Assembly (NCBI GenBank): GCA_037975125.1
Contig: CM075857.1
Coordinates: 69,271,899 to 69,335,898, forward strand
DNA from: Latrodectus hesperus
Lineage: Eukaryota; Arthropoda; Arachnida; Araneae; Theridiidae
Direction of reading: 5' to 3'
DNA length: 64,000 nucleotides
Below, piece after piece: positions 1 through 29,515 of the stretch (positions are counted from its first letter, which is position 1; the number at the start of each line of letters is the position of its first letter). A program made the position numbers and the translations under genes. The notes under the pieces are model-generated. The model ran no database searches. It was not told the DNA's origin and saw only the letters and a program-made list of their open reading frames with translations.

Positions 1-647
1 AAAATTTTGATTCATTTTTCTTAAAAATAGTTCTTTGTATTTTAATATGTTGCGTTTCATAAGATGTTCGTTGCAATTTCATCAAGAAGTTTCTTTGTTA
101 ATGATAATGAATGCACAAATTTCAAAATTTCTGTTTTTATACAAAGAAATCTTATCTTTGTTTCTCATTAAAAGGTTAAATCAGTTTTACTAAATGCTTA
201 TGAAAATAAGTTAGAAATTACCAATGAACAACTGATATAAATTACTTGATAAGCAGAACATTCAAGTATTTAAAAATATATTCAATTATTTTTCAATGTA
301 CTTGCGGCTCTTTCAAAAAGTAAAGAAAATTAATATTTCTTCTCAAAACAATTCAACATATCTAAATTGACTTAAAAGTTTCTTTAACTTTGTAAATATG
401 TATCTATTATACATTACAATGGTTATCTTGTCCAGTTCTGCTTTAATAGATGGTGGGTGTTGAATATCATTTTATATAAGTTGTTTATGGTTTATATCCT
501 ATTATGATTAGAAATGTATTAGCATTAAAAGATAGTTTTAACGAAATAAAATACACAAAAGGAAAACAATGATGTTTCAGGTGTTAAGTAATGCATGTAA
601 GTAACATTATGTTCTATTTATGTCAGAAAATGTGTGTATATATATGA

Positions 648-729
<82 letters not shown>

Positions 730-2341
730 AACAAATTAGTGTTTATTAAAAAGCCCATTTTAAATTTGAAACATTTGTATCTGTCTCTAAAGTAAAAAAA
801 AAATATCAATGATGTCTCAATTCGAATTATTAAGACAGAATTATTAAGAGAGAAAATGAACAACTTACCAATAGACTACAGAATATTGCATCAGTATGTT
901 GCAAAACTTGAAACAATGAGTAAATACACATGAAAAACGTTATGTATAAATAAAGTATAGATTTTTTGAGTAGATTGAAGATGTTCGTTTCTAAGATTTC
1001 CATTATTTCAATTTATTGCAATAATAGAAGATGAATAAGATGTAAATCTGGATACCAGTGAACTTTTTTCAAAATGCTTAAAAGAAAATTTTAAAAGTTC
1101 ACTGAAACAAATTTGAATTGACATTTTAAAATAAAATGAAAATATATTATAAAATGGTTTTGAAACATTTTGGAAAATAATGATAATTAGTCTTCTCTGA
1201 AACTTTATAAAAGATATTTAACCAGAAACAAAGATATGTACAAAATTTCCATAACCCACTCTGACCATTTAAACATTTTTATTAAATCTCAATTTTGTAA
1301 GATATATACCTAAAATTTATTGTAATTCTTAAATTTCACTCCTTAAGATACAACACATATTAAAAAAATTTATTTTCCTTTTTCACCAAACACTAATAAA
1401 TTTGTAAAGAAACATTTAATGTAAAAATAATATAAATTTTCGTCAAATTTTTATAGATAAACCAAGTATTGTTAAATTACATCATATATGAAAAAATTTT
1501 GTCAATTTAATAATATTTATTGCTTCAGCTTTTCTGTAATATAGAAAAAGTGTTCTTTGATTTAATTTACTGCAAGTTTTATAATGAATAACATTTCCAA
1601 ATATTTACGTTGTTTCGATACAAAATCATAAAAAGATTGTAATTGCTTATGAAATATCATTCAATATTTACTCCCTTGTTGAAAACATTATCTTCATTTA
1701 CTTTAACATTTCTATTAAGCATTAATTAAGGAATATGTTTTACCTAGCCAAATATTGGAAACAAATTACAGAACAGAAGTAATCTTTAAGTAAATTTGTG
1801 AATATTATGCTAAGTTAAATATTTGAAATGCATGATAGTGTACAAGTATGATCCTGAATGCTTTCTGCAAGTTAGAACTGAAAAAACTTAAATGACATTA
1901 TTAATTCGATTAAAAAATTGTTACACATTTTTTTAAATATTGCGAAAGATTCTGTGTTGTTTCTTAACGTTGTACGATACTACACGTTAGCTGAATATGA
2001 TTCATTTAATAAAATTATGATTAATTACTTATTTAAAAAAGGAAAAAATACTTAACAAGATTTTTGGAGAATATTAAATATAAAAGAGTTCGTTTGTAAA
2101 GGAAAATGCTTTATGATTTACGAAATGATAGTTTGAGTTTTGTGATTTAAAATTAAAATGTTTATTTTACTTTTAAATCACAATGTTTTGAGGATTTTGA
2201 ACCTTACTTCATAAGAAATTGTTTTTCTAATATTACGAAATATTCAACAATCCAACAACAATCATAATATCTTGCCTCCAACTAAAAATTTATTTTCATG
2301 AAATTTATGATTTTTATAAAATATTTTAAATTAGACAACTG
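1..2341. other. AT-rich DNA, no gene seen
   Basis: Apart from the AT array at 631-727 I see no coding, RNA or transposon signal. Confidence 0.6.
631..727. repeat. AT dinucleotide array
   Basis: About 97 bp of TA repeat, slightly interrupted at its left end (TGTGTG, GAATATATATAC). Confidence 0.97.
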
Positions 2342-2575
2342 CAGCCCAACTTGTCTAGTGGTCAGCGTGCATGACTGAGGATAAAGAGGTCCTAGGTTAA
2401 AATCCCGAATCGGGCATGGATGTACTTTCTCTCTATTTATCCTGTCTTTGTCCTTTCCTTGTATGAATGGGTTGTGAATACTTGCCTGCCCTATAAACGG
2501 GTACCTATGTACGAGTACCTTACAATGTGGCTCCTTAACTTTGAGTAAATTACTTTGAATGTATTTAGTATTACC
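2342..2575 (+). repeat. tRNA-derived SINE copy A
   Basis: The head has an A-box-like TGTCTAGTGGTCAGCGTG and a B-box-like GGTTAAAATCCC, as in an internal RNA polymerase III promoter. The body is CGGGCATGGATGT, TGTCTTTGTCCTTTC, CCCTATAAACGGGTACC. It shares this body with the copies at 2818 and 29223. The 3' half is shortened. Confidence 0.75.
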
Positions 2576-2817
2576 TGTTTCTTAAAAGAATTATAGAAAA
2601 TTAAAATTCCAAGTCTGACAAAAATCATTCGAAGTATATTTCTGGATGTCCAAATATGTCATTTTTTACCATGGAAAAAAATGTATTCTTTTTAAATTTA
2701 GTCTATTTAAAAATAAAATACTTAAATGAGTGGTTTTACTACATTTTTAAGATTTATATACTCCAAATTGAAAGTTATTAATCCATGATTTAAAGTAATC
2801 AGTTTATTTAAGTAAAT

Positions 2818-3115
2818 TGCAGAACGTTGAATGAGGAGTTAGTGTTCTTGACTTCTATGCTATTAGTCAAATGTTCGAATCCCGGTTCGAGCAGAGATGT
2901 TCTTTTTTCTGTCTTTCTCTGTCCTTTTCTCTGAGATGATGTATGGATATGGCCCAACCTGTGAACGAGTTTCTGGTGGTATGGCGTGAGTAATGCTACC
3001 CGCCTCCGTGACTTGGTTACAGATGCCCATTGGGTAACGTTAAATAAATAGTAGTTTCCTACCTTTTTGTGGTAATCGGTTAGACACCCAATTCCCGCCG
3101 TTAAATAAATTAATT
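2818..3115 (+). repeat. tRNA-derived SINE copy B
   Basis: The B box GTTCGAATCCC lies at 2873-2883, followed by CGGTTCGAGCAGAGATG, a TCTGTCTTTCTCTGTCC stretch, GATGTATGGATATGGCC, and the tail CTACCCGCCTCCGTGACTTG then CAGATGCCCATTGGGTAACG. The tail matches the copy at 29223 closely over about 150 bp. It ends in an A/T-rich run. Confidence 0.85.
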
Positions 3116-6100
3116 TAAAAACTTTGAATAAATCACGTTGCACGTAGGTTTTGTTATAAAAGTCACTGATAATTACATTTTAAAAAATTCTTAGATATTT
3201 AAATAAATGATAACATAGCACGACTTGTGGAAAAATGTGATAAACGCTAAATAATTTTAAAATTTATTTTTTTATTTGTTTTGACTGATAATATCTGAAT
3301 TCTTTCACTTCATGAATTATAGATATTGAAGAATTATTTTTAAATAAATAATATTTCTTTATAGTCATTCAGTTTTGCTGTAAGCCATCGTAAAACATTT
3401 TGTATTGATATTTTTTTCTTTAGTTAATTAATAAAAAAATTTAATGCACAAATTTACCATTGTTATTGTTTTTTCCATTACTTATGGTTAACATAAACAA
3501 GCAAAGGTGGTTTTACATAAACGATATCGACAAAATTTTATTTCACATGCAATGTATTTGAAAAATTTGGAGAAGTTGCAGCTATTTAGAAGGGTTAACG
3601 ATTCCATGCCTCCAAGTAACATTAATAAATTACACAGATAATGATTATGCATTTTTTGAGAATTAAGAAACGGAAAACATGACGCTTAGTTATTATTTCG
3701 ATAAAGAGGATATATAATGTAATAATCATGAATAATTAATTCATCAGGCATGTATAGAAGAAAATGGCTTTTTAGGTTCTATGGTGAAAATACTTAACTA
3801 ATGAATGTTATATTTTTCCTCCTATATTTACTGAGTTTATTTTCTGTAGAATATTTTAAATTAGTGCAATTAAATGACATACAAAATAATTAATAGTCGT
3901 ATGAACGAAGTATGAATGTCCTTTCATAAAACCAATTTCTTGAAATTTCCCTCTACTATAGTATTTTTTCTGAAAACTTAGTCCGGATTAGGTTGAAATA
4001 TATCTCATTAGAGAGAAATGAAATTCTCAATAAAGTCACCACATGTTAATACTAATGAGAAATGCCTACCGATTCATATCAACCCAAAATTTGCAATAGC
4101 AAACATGATAATCAAGCGAAAATAAAACTAAACATTTAGAACAATGCCTCAATTTGTGAATGGTTTAGAATGAGATTCTGGGTGTCTTTCAGTTTGGCTC
4201 TCTGTAATATTCAGGTTCAATATTCAAAAGACACTGTTTGAATTTCAACAACCAGTAAGATGGTAATATCATGAAATGTTAATCCACACTCTTAATAGAG
4301 CCTCAGTTAAATTGAATTCTGATATTTGCTGGTAAGCATATAAAAATGTATTTGGAGTTTTGAATTAGTTTTGATTTTATATTTCTGCTAATGGTACACA
4401 AATGATGTATATATTTTATTGATGATAATTTATTCCAAAAATTTAAATTATAATAATTGTTTCAGATCCCAATAAAGTGTATATTGTAGTGTAATGACAA
4501 ATATTTTGAAACTGTCTCTAAATTTATATTAATTATATAAATATCTATATTTATAAATAAATATATGCTAATAGCAGTAAGTGAAAAATTCATTAAATCT
4601 TCATAAAATAATTTATGAGGGAAGCATATATGTAGTTTGCCAGAGAGATGCCCCTAAGAAGTTGGATATTAGGAGCAACTAACAAAATACATAGAGTTCA
4701 TTCTTACATTCATTCTTCAAAAGCATAAATTTCATCTCATTTAACGTTGTCGAATCATTCTTTGAATGTCCCCACATTAGAAGATGGGGTATCCTAAATC
4801 GGCTAGAAATTGTGCATAGGGACTAATGTTTGTTATGTGTCTCATTTGCTTAAAGTCGTACATATTTTAAATCAAATTGGTGTGTTGCCTGTAATGCTGA
4901 CGAAGCGACTTCAAACTGTTCTAATACAGTGAAAGGAGGATATGATTTCTGCTGCAAACCTAATGATAAGTTAGAGTTTGCAATTGAGCTTGCAAGATCA
5001 TATGGCCGAATTCCAGTTCCTTCCATTTATTGCAATATGCTATATGCTCGTTAATAGATCATGTGATCGACATAATTAAAAGCCTTTTTAATAATGTCGT
5101 TAAGAGTACTAGCAGGGATATTGAATACCTGTTACTGCATAAATAAATGCATGGGTTATATTGTGTGTGCGTGTGTTCTATTCATTATGCTTCTCAAATC
5201 GTCAGTGACATTATCCAATGATTGCTTTTTATATTAAGTTTTTTTTTACCAAAAATTGAATTTTTTTATGATATTTTATTTTTGTGACAGCATACTTTTA
5301 TAATTATTCTTCCTTTTTTATCATATTTTATTTTAACCAATTTTTTTCCATATAATTCATAAATACGATATGAATTTTATTTTTCTTATCTTTAACCAAT
5401 TAACTATTTAGATTATAAGCGTTTTAGTACTACGCTCTACGAAATTATCTCATTCTAGGTAGAATATTTCTGAGAAATTCATTCTTAATTTTAAATAATA
5501 AAAATAATGTTGAATTTAACGAATAAGTCATCACAAAAATGAAACCTAAAATAAATATAGCTGATCATTCAGGGTTAGAAATAAATAAAAATTCTTGTGT
5601 TATACATTACAAAATAATTTATAGGCTATAACTTGACAACAAAATATATAATTTACTTTATAATTAGTAACTTAACAAAAAGATAAGGGAAAAATTCTCT
5701 GATTAAAAAATCATTTCAATTAATTTTTATGCTGAGCAAAACTTTTGCTTAGTTCCTTTTGTGATTTTTTCTTTCGTCTATTTATTTTCTGAAATTTATG
5801 AAAAAATATGTTTATAGTATCTAAGACCGCTTTTATACCTTTTATGTATTAAGTCATTATATACAATCATGAACCATGAGAAAATAATGCCATTATAAAT
5901 TACTTGTAAATCATGGTTTTTTCACCTATTTTTTCTATTTTTCTTTCTTTATGACAAATTCCTTAAAATATCTTTTCATATTCTTCATTAAAATTACTAT
6001 TAATTTCTTTATAAAAGGATGATTAATATTAATTTAAAAGTTATGAATTTATAAGGATATGGAATTATTTTACTACTACGTAAACACATACTATTTCAAT

Positions 6101-6429
6101 CTAAGTAATTTTCCAATATTAACTAATTAACTGAGCAATTTTGAAACACATTGTAACAAGTCTAAATTACATACATATAAATACATTCTTACTCTGTTTC
6201 AATAGCATGTTCGATTAAAACAATCTTTCACGAAATTACATAAGAGATTTAGATAGTTTGAAGATTTATATTAAAGAGGCTTATACAATTGATTGATCTG
6301 TGTATAATACACTTTTCTAAGTGACGATATCTAAAGTTCCATATGCTGAAAAGTTTCCAAAATTTAAATACCACGCCATTTCCTGAAATAAATAAACTTA
6401 CACATAAAATCGACAAATGACATTACCAA
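3116..6429. other. 3' flank of the beat-like gene, no gene seen
   Basis: AT-rich, with only the unassigned segment at 4600-5070 and a GTGTGTGCGTGTG run near 5162. Confidence 0.55.
4600..5070. other. Less AT-rich segment, unassigned
   Basis: Contains GATGCCCCTAAGAAGTTGGA, GTCCCCACATTAGAAGATGG and GACGAAGCGACTTCAAACTG. Base composition suggests a transposon remnant. A LINE-tail-like reading around 4755-4800 (FECPH...) is too short to trust. Confidence 0.25.
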
Positions 6430-6435
6430 TTTATT
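6430..6435 (-). promoter_or_regulatory. candidate polyadenylation signal of the beat-like gene
   Basis: The minus strand reads AATAAA about 29 bases after the stop codon of exon 5. The hexamer is common by chance in such AT-rich DNA, so this is only a candidate; it implies an unusually short 3' UTR. Confidence 0.3.
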
Positions 6436-6463
6436 TGAGCTCTGTCATGGACACCAAAACTTT

Positions 6464-23481
<17,018 letters not shown>

Positions 23482-24096
23482 GGATATTGTCAAAAGAAAT
23501 TCAAAGAAAGATCTATAGAAAATTCTAAACAACACACAGTCACATAATCTTCTATTTCTTCCTCACTTCCTCATGAATAACAAGTCGCAAATTCTCTCAG
23601 ATAAGTATGTCATTCATATGCCTGCAAAATATTTCAGGAACATCTAAATAATAATACAAAATACACATCACGTCTTATGAATTAATCAATTAAATAGATA
23701 GTTTTTATTAACTGTGAAGTGAATTTAACAATAAGGAATAACTATAGATTTTTAATGACTCATAAATACTTTGATAAAGAATATTATTATTGTTTCTAAT
23801 TTTCATACTCATGAAATAACTATGAATATATTAATTTAACTTGTTTATTAAAATTTTATAAGGAAATTGCAATGGAAATTTTTTTATTATTATAATAATT
23901 TAATAATTTGGATAGTATTTTAAATATCGCTTATATTAAATAAATAAAATTATATAGACGGAAATTTTTTTCTAACATATTGTGATGCGGAATAATTTCC
24001 TAATTTTATGAACTCAAATATATCAATAATTGAAATGTTGTTTTCTTGAATGAATTGTATTATTGTTATCTTATTCATCACAAGCCTATGAATCTA
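23482..24096. other. 5' flank of the beat-like gene
   Basis: AT-rich. It may contain the gene's 5' UTR and, if there is no further upstream exon, its promoter. No TATA box, initiator or upstream ORF can be singled out against the background composition. Confidence 0.4.
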
Positions 24097-24380
24097 TAAA
24101 ATATCATGAGCAAGTAAATGCTATTAAGGTCAATCCTATCTGTATCCACATATGTAAATATATTATCTGAACTAAAATAATTAAACATTTTACATAGGGA
24201 AGACCTGTATGGAGTTGTATTTTGTGCATTTTACATAGGTCTTTTTGCCCTTGATTAAAAGTGATATCTCCAAAATCTCCAAAATATCTGAAATCTCCAA
24301 AATATCATAAGCAAGAAATAGACTGCTATTAAGGCCAATCCCATCTAAATCTACACGGAACACCTTATACAACTTGCAAA
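24097..24380. repeat. Diverged direct duplication next to LINE fragment
   Basis: The stretch AATATCATGAGCAAGTAAATG then CTATTAAGGTCAATCCTATC (24099-24140) recurs in altered form at 24301-24350 (AATATCATAAGCAAG, CTATTAAGGCCAATCCCATC). Between them CATTTTACATAGG occurs twice (24186 and 24227). The phrase AGACCTGTATGGAGTT at 24201 resembles AGATCTGTATGGGGTT at 24585 inside the LINE fragment, so these may all be pieces of one element. Confidence 0.6.
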
Positions 24381-24389
24381 CTTGCTAAT

Positions 24390-25390
24390 AAGGGATTGAA
24401 TGACTCTATCAGAATTGATTGTAATGGTGCCACCTGCAGTTTGTTCTCTTTACTGCCATCTGTATGAGTTTAGTATCAGTTGCTAGAATTCGGTCAATGA
24501 TCTCCGAAGTAAGTTGACGTTAATACATAGGCAAGCCATGCTTTTGTTAAAGAAGTCCTGAGTTCAGGTAGGAAAAGTTTAGCAGACAAGATCTGTATGG
24601 GGTTAAGAAATGTTCACAAAAATTTCTCTAGGCATCTTGTTTTACCAAGTCTATGGAGTGAAGTCGAAAAACAGGGCAAGCCTTTTTTAATCTCTGATGG
24701 GTTTTTTCAATTACTGGTCTAAATTGAGATACAATTGAAGCTAAATTGCAATAAGATTGTGAAAACTGTTGAGTGAGTTATAATACTTCGCAAGTTATGT
24801 GGTTCTTCTCAGTATTAGAGATATTAAACCAACAAAATAGATCTGTGGGGAGGCAATATATCATGCTAGTAATTATGTGAGCAACTCTTAATTGCACTTT
24901 TTCTAGTTTTGGAAAGTAAGTGTGTGATCCACAAAATAAAATTGAAAAACCTCATTAGAAGATGTGTAGGATCAAAAAGTATAATTTCTTGGTTAATAGA
25001 GGGTGCGGGAATTCGCCCCTCCTCCAATCTCTTCCTGTAATGTATTTAAATAAGTCTAATCTATTTTTTTATTTATTCTCCAGGTAATCTATGTGTGCTT
25101 GTTACGCAGGATCTCAGGATTCAAAACATAACCCAGATATTTAGAATGTTTTTTTTTCATGGGGCAATACTTTCCAATCCATTGTGATTTTGGACTGATA
25201 TCTATATAATTACCAGTTAGTTGTAAAAAAACTAGACATTGATATATTAAGAATCTCAGCAAAACTGACAATCTCAGTGAGAGTTGTATTTACCACACAT
25301 TCAGTTTGAACAATATCAGAGTCGGAATGCCGTAAAACTATACAATATTTAAAAATAATTGTTATTTGGGGAAAAAACTTTTTCGTTTAT
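24390..25390 (-). pseudogene. jockey-like LINE fragment (reverse transcriptase end to RNase H start), decayed
   Basis: Read on the minus strand across frameshifts. From 25180 down it gives HSKYLGYVLNPEILRNKHT, the YLGV-LDP-L block of LINE reverse transcriptases. Next come GGGANSRTL, a WITHTYF...KLEKVQLRVAHIITSM thumb-region block, and finally THTDGSKEN near 24460, the TDGSK start of a jockey-type RNase H domain. Many stops and shifts are present. It is truncated at both ends and ends about 0.9 kb upstream of exon 1 of the beat-like gene, in the same orientation. Confidence 0.75.
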
Positions 25391-27012
25391 CAATAGCATT
25401 TGTAAGATCATTCTTCACATTACTATATTTATTTTCTGGAAAACGTAAGTACTCAATAATGAAATCGCATAAAAAATGATGTAATAAAGAAACCTGAAAT
25501 AAATTGAAACAAAATTCTTAGTTAAATTTTGTATGTATAAAAAAGCTAGTATGAAAATATTAAACAATTGCTAATATTTTCATACTAGCTGATTATTTAA
25601 CATAATTATTAAGTTATGTTTAACTATATTTAAAAGAAAATATTCATATACAAAGGGTTTCAGTTACTCATATTTTAAAAGTATTTTACTTTTTAATGGA
25701 ACCTTGAAAAATGATATTGTAACAAATAATATATAATAATTTTTTGACGATAACCTGTTTAAATAGTAATCTACAGTAAATGTTTATTTTCTAGTATATT
25801 TATTTTAGAATTTTCTATGATATTTTGATAAAGTTACAAAATAATTAGGTAGTTTTCATTCATCAAATGTTAGTAATAACACCAACATTGTAAAGTTTGA
25901 TTTTTTTTTCATAAGAAAATTTCAGCTAAAATAAGCAAAACAGTTTTACTAACTATACTACTGGAATTACACACAAAGCCTTTAATAAAAGTACCAATTT
26001 AATTCAGCTATAATTAAATTCCATTTAAAATTGTCATAAGTAAATATTATAGTATTCATTTCTCATCATTTACATAATAAATATTCATTTCGCATAATAA
26101 ATATTCATATTTAAAATTAAAAAAATCATAAAATAATATTAAAAATTTTTATATCTGAGATGAATATTTTTTATGAATATCATTTGATATATTGTGCTTT
26201 TAATAATAAAATTCTCAAATGCAAAGATATTATTTTGAATAATTCTGTAATGAATAATAAAATATGTAATTTAAATAAATTTTGCGATTTTCATAAAATT
26301 CAAATTCACAAATTCTCAATGATTTTCATAATATTTTCTTTCATATTAAATATTATATTGTGAAACATGCAATTATTCATTGTTTTGAGCAATAAAAATA
26401 ATCTCGCATTTATCAACATTCTACATTCCATTAAATATATATAATGAGAAATTTCTCACATAAGGTTTTAAATAATATGCACTAAAATTTTGTTCATAAT
26501 TATCTATAAAAGTATTTATATGATTTGCATATAAAAATTGCATGAATGAAAAAGAATCAAATTTCTTTGATATAAAATTTTTGTAACATTATGTGAAAAA
26601 TAATCTTTAAAATTCTGAATTACTTAAGTTTTAAAATATACAATTTCAGTGATAAATTCATTAAATTTGAATACAAGCTCAATCAAAATTTCCCAGATCT
26701 CTTAAGTGTGTTGATTTTAAATTGGACGTTAAAAGTTAGTAATTAATTATTCTTACAAATGTTTCTGGGAATTGATCATTATTAAAATGTATGCTTCAAT
26801 ATTTAAGAACTTGAAGATCCATAAATTACAAGAATGACAATTCATTTATTTTGAAACAAGACATAATTTATCAACATGAATGATCATTTCAATGAATTCC
26901 TTCTTTAATTTGTAATATATATAATGATTGTGAACTTTTAATATTTTAATATTTAAATAATTGCTTTTAAAAGAACATATTTTTCTATAAAAGTAACTTA
27001 TTAATAATAATA

Positions 27013-27013
<1 letters not shown>
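25391..27013. other. AT-rich DNA, no gene seen
   Basis: Holds the hairpin at 25544-25590 and a chance 67-codon open frame at 26160 of very low-complexity composition. Confidence 0.55.
25544..25590. repeat. Perfect 19-bp inverted repeat
   Basis: AGCTAGTATGAAAATATTA (25544-25562) and its exact reverse complement (25572-25590), with a 9-nt loop. Confidence 0.93.

Positions 27014-27075
<62 letters not shown>
27014..27075. repeat. AT array running into the assembly gap
   Basis: At least 62 bp of TA repeat, preceded by TAATAATAATAA. It continues to the first N, so the true length is unknown. Confidence 0.96.
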
Positions 27076-27575
27076 NNNNNNNNNNNNNNNNNNNNNNNNN
27101 NNNNNNNNNNNNNNNNNNNNNNNNNNNNNNNNNNNNNNNNNNNNNNNNNNNNNNNNNNNNNNNNNNNNNNNNNNNNNNNNNNNNNNNNNNNNNNNNNNNN
27201 NNNNNNNNNNNNNNNNNNNNNNNNNNNNNNNNNNNNNNNNNNNNNNNNNNNNNNNNNNNNNNNNNNNNNNNNNNNNNNNNNNNNNNNNNNNNNNNNNNNN
27301 NNNNNNNNNNNNNNNNNNNNNNNNNNNNNNNNNNNNNNNNNNNNNNNNNNNNNNNNNNNNNNNNNNNNNNNNNNNNNNNNNNNNNNNNNNNNNNNNNNNN
27401 NNNNNNNNNNNNNNNNNNNNNNNNNNNNNNNNNNNNNNNNNNNNNNNNNNNNNNNNNNNNNNNNNNNNNNNNNNNNNNNNNNNNNNNNNNNNNNNNNNNN
27501 NNNNNNNNNNNNNNNNNNNNNNNNNNNNNNNNNNNNNNNNNNNNNNNNNNNNNNNNNNNNNNNNNNNNNNNNNNN
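27076..27575. other. Assembly gap (500 N)
   Basis: Exactly 500 N, a round number typical of an arbitrary gap length. It starts inside an AT array, which probably caused the assembly break. Confidence 0.99.
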
Positions 27576-28443
27576 TAAAATTTTAATACTATGAAAAAAT
27601 TATTTGACAAATGATTAATTTAATAAACCGAGTTCTTTGTCTACATTATATTGTGTCCAAATTAGACAACTATGTGTGTATTTTCTACAATGCAATGTCC
27701 TGAAAAATAAAAATATAGCAATAAAGAAATAGATACTTTAAGATTCAATATTAAAATATAATTTTTCTGTAAATTTATTGTATTAGTTTATTCGAACAGG
27801 TAATTTATTTAATGAAATAAAAAATGATTAATGAAATGGTAACGGATATTGAAAAATTTTCAATATCAGGTAAATTTACATACTATCATTGACTGAATCT
27901 ATGAAATTAAGATAATGACAGTATGTAGAACTGTAATTTTGTGACGATTTATGTATCTTATTAGTGTTTCATAACAGTGAAATTAATAAGTAGATCTTCT
28001 CTCATAATTTGTTAATACATTAAACATTAGATAAAGAAAACTACTGTATTATTAGTAACTTTTTATAAGATTCTTGACGAATTCTCAGAATTATTTATTT
28101 CACCTTTCTAAAAGTTAAACGCATTGTATAATTATGTTCATTCATGGATTTCACTATTTATATAATGAAGCAAAACACACAATTTTTCTCAAGATTTCTC
28201 TATAAAATACTGGCTTATATTTCTTCATTAAATTTTTTTTATCTAAAACTATGTTACGTAATACAATCTTATCATGACAAATAAACACATACAAAGTAAA
28301 TAATATAATTAATTTTATTTTAATTTCACTAGCTTATACCAATTTTGAATTGTCATTTGAATATTAGATATTTCATCTTTTTGTTATTTAAAATGTAGAA
28401 CTTTAACTTTAAATTGCTTTATCGTATCATCTAAGCGATCTCA
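27576..28443. other. AT-rich DNA after the gap, no gene seen
   Basis: A short perfect palindrome GATATTGAAAA-A-TTTTCAATATC sits near 27847. Nothing else stands out. Confidence 0.5.
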
Positions 28444-28760
28444 AATAAGGCATTGGTGACTTGGTTGATTAGGGCATCCTTCTTGTTATCGGAAGCTAGT
28501 GAGTTCCAAACCCTGTTTAAACAGAGATCGATCACATTCACTAAAGATGGCTTCACCACGTTAAATAGGTGATGGTCGCAATGTGTAATTTAAGTAAAAT
28601 GATACCTCTGGGGTGGCAAGCCGAGTATTCAGGGTCTTCTGCTTGGTAACTGCTTCTAGTTTACGAAAATTCTGACCCAGACATTTTTACTTATCAAATA
28701 AAGTTCTACTCTGAGCTAGGTACAGAGAAGTATGCTGGTATAACAACGTCAAGTCACAAT
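28444..28760 (+). repeat. SINE-like element, diverged
   Basis: The head GACTTGGTTGATTAGGGCATC and a B-box-like GAGTTCCAAACCCTG sit at tRNA-like spacing. The body (GATACCTCTGGGGTGGCAAG, GGTAACTGCTTCTAG) differs from the other copies. It is GC-richer than its flanks. It may be an older family or a different tail fused to a similar head. Confidence 0.5.
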
Positions 28761-29222
28761 TAATTTTTATCCTTTTGATTACATAAGAACTATTGTATAT
28801 ATAATGCAAAGTTATTCTAGATATTTCACTTTCAAATTTTTTAAAAGTAATTTTGTACTTAAATTAAAATAATAGCCATAACATTTGATTAATTAAATGC
28901 ACACTATATTGATAAACAAAAATAAAAAATTGACAAAGGAATTACATAAAAAAAAACTTAGATTTTTTCAAGAAAATTACTCAACTTCGAATTTGATTTA
29001 TGAAGCATCATATTTGAAACATTGTAACTTGAAACTTTAGCACTTATTACTTACCATTTAAAAGGTGTTAAAAACTATATAAGATATCATAAGGTAATTA
29101 TAGAACATGTGTGTAGCAGCAATTTAAACAATAATCGAAAGAAATAATTCAGAATATCTAAACAACTAGAGTATGTCTCTAAATGAAAGAAAAAGACAGT
29201 TTATAAACATAAATTACGAATG

Positions 29223-29515
29223 GAGCCGACTGATGGTTGAGTGATAAGCATTCTTGACTCCTGAGCTGTGGGTCCTGACTTTGAACCTCGGTTCAGGCAT
29301 GGATTTTATTCTCTGTTCTCGCTGTTTCTTTGTCCTTTGTTCTATTATGATGTATGAATGTGGCCAACCCTATAAACGGGTTTGCAGTGGTATCGGACAA
29401 CGCTACTCGCCTCCGTGACTTGGTTCACAGATGCCTTCTAGGTAACGACAAAAGAGTAGCAGTTACTGGCAACGGCGGGTTCTTCACCCAAGTACCCACC
29501 GTTGGAAAAAAAATT
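29223..29515 (+). repeat. tRNA-derived SINE copy C
   Basis: The A-box-like region ATGGTTGAGTGATAAGCA is followed by a degenerate B box (TTTGAACCTCGGTTC), then GGCATGGATTTTATTCTCTG, GATGTATGAATGTGGCCAAC, CTATAAACGGGTTTG, CGCTACTCGCCTCCGTGACT and GGTTCACAGATGCC. It ends with a hairpin-like CGGCGGGTTCTTCACCCAAG and CCACCGTTGGAAAAAAA, including a poly-A-like tail. It is the most complete copy of the family in the window. Confidence 0.87.

Noticed and set aside
26846..27610. 254-codon minus-strand open frame across the gap
   Set aside because: Two thirds of it is N; the rest is an AT repeat and low-complexity sequence.
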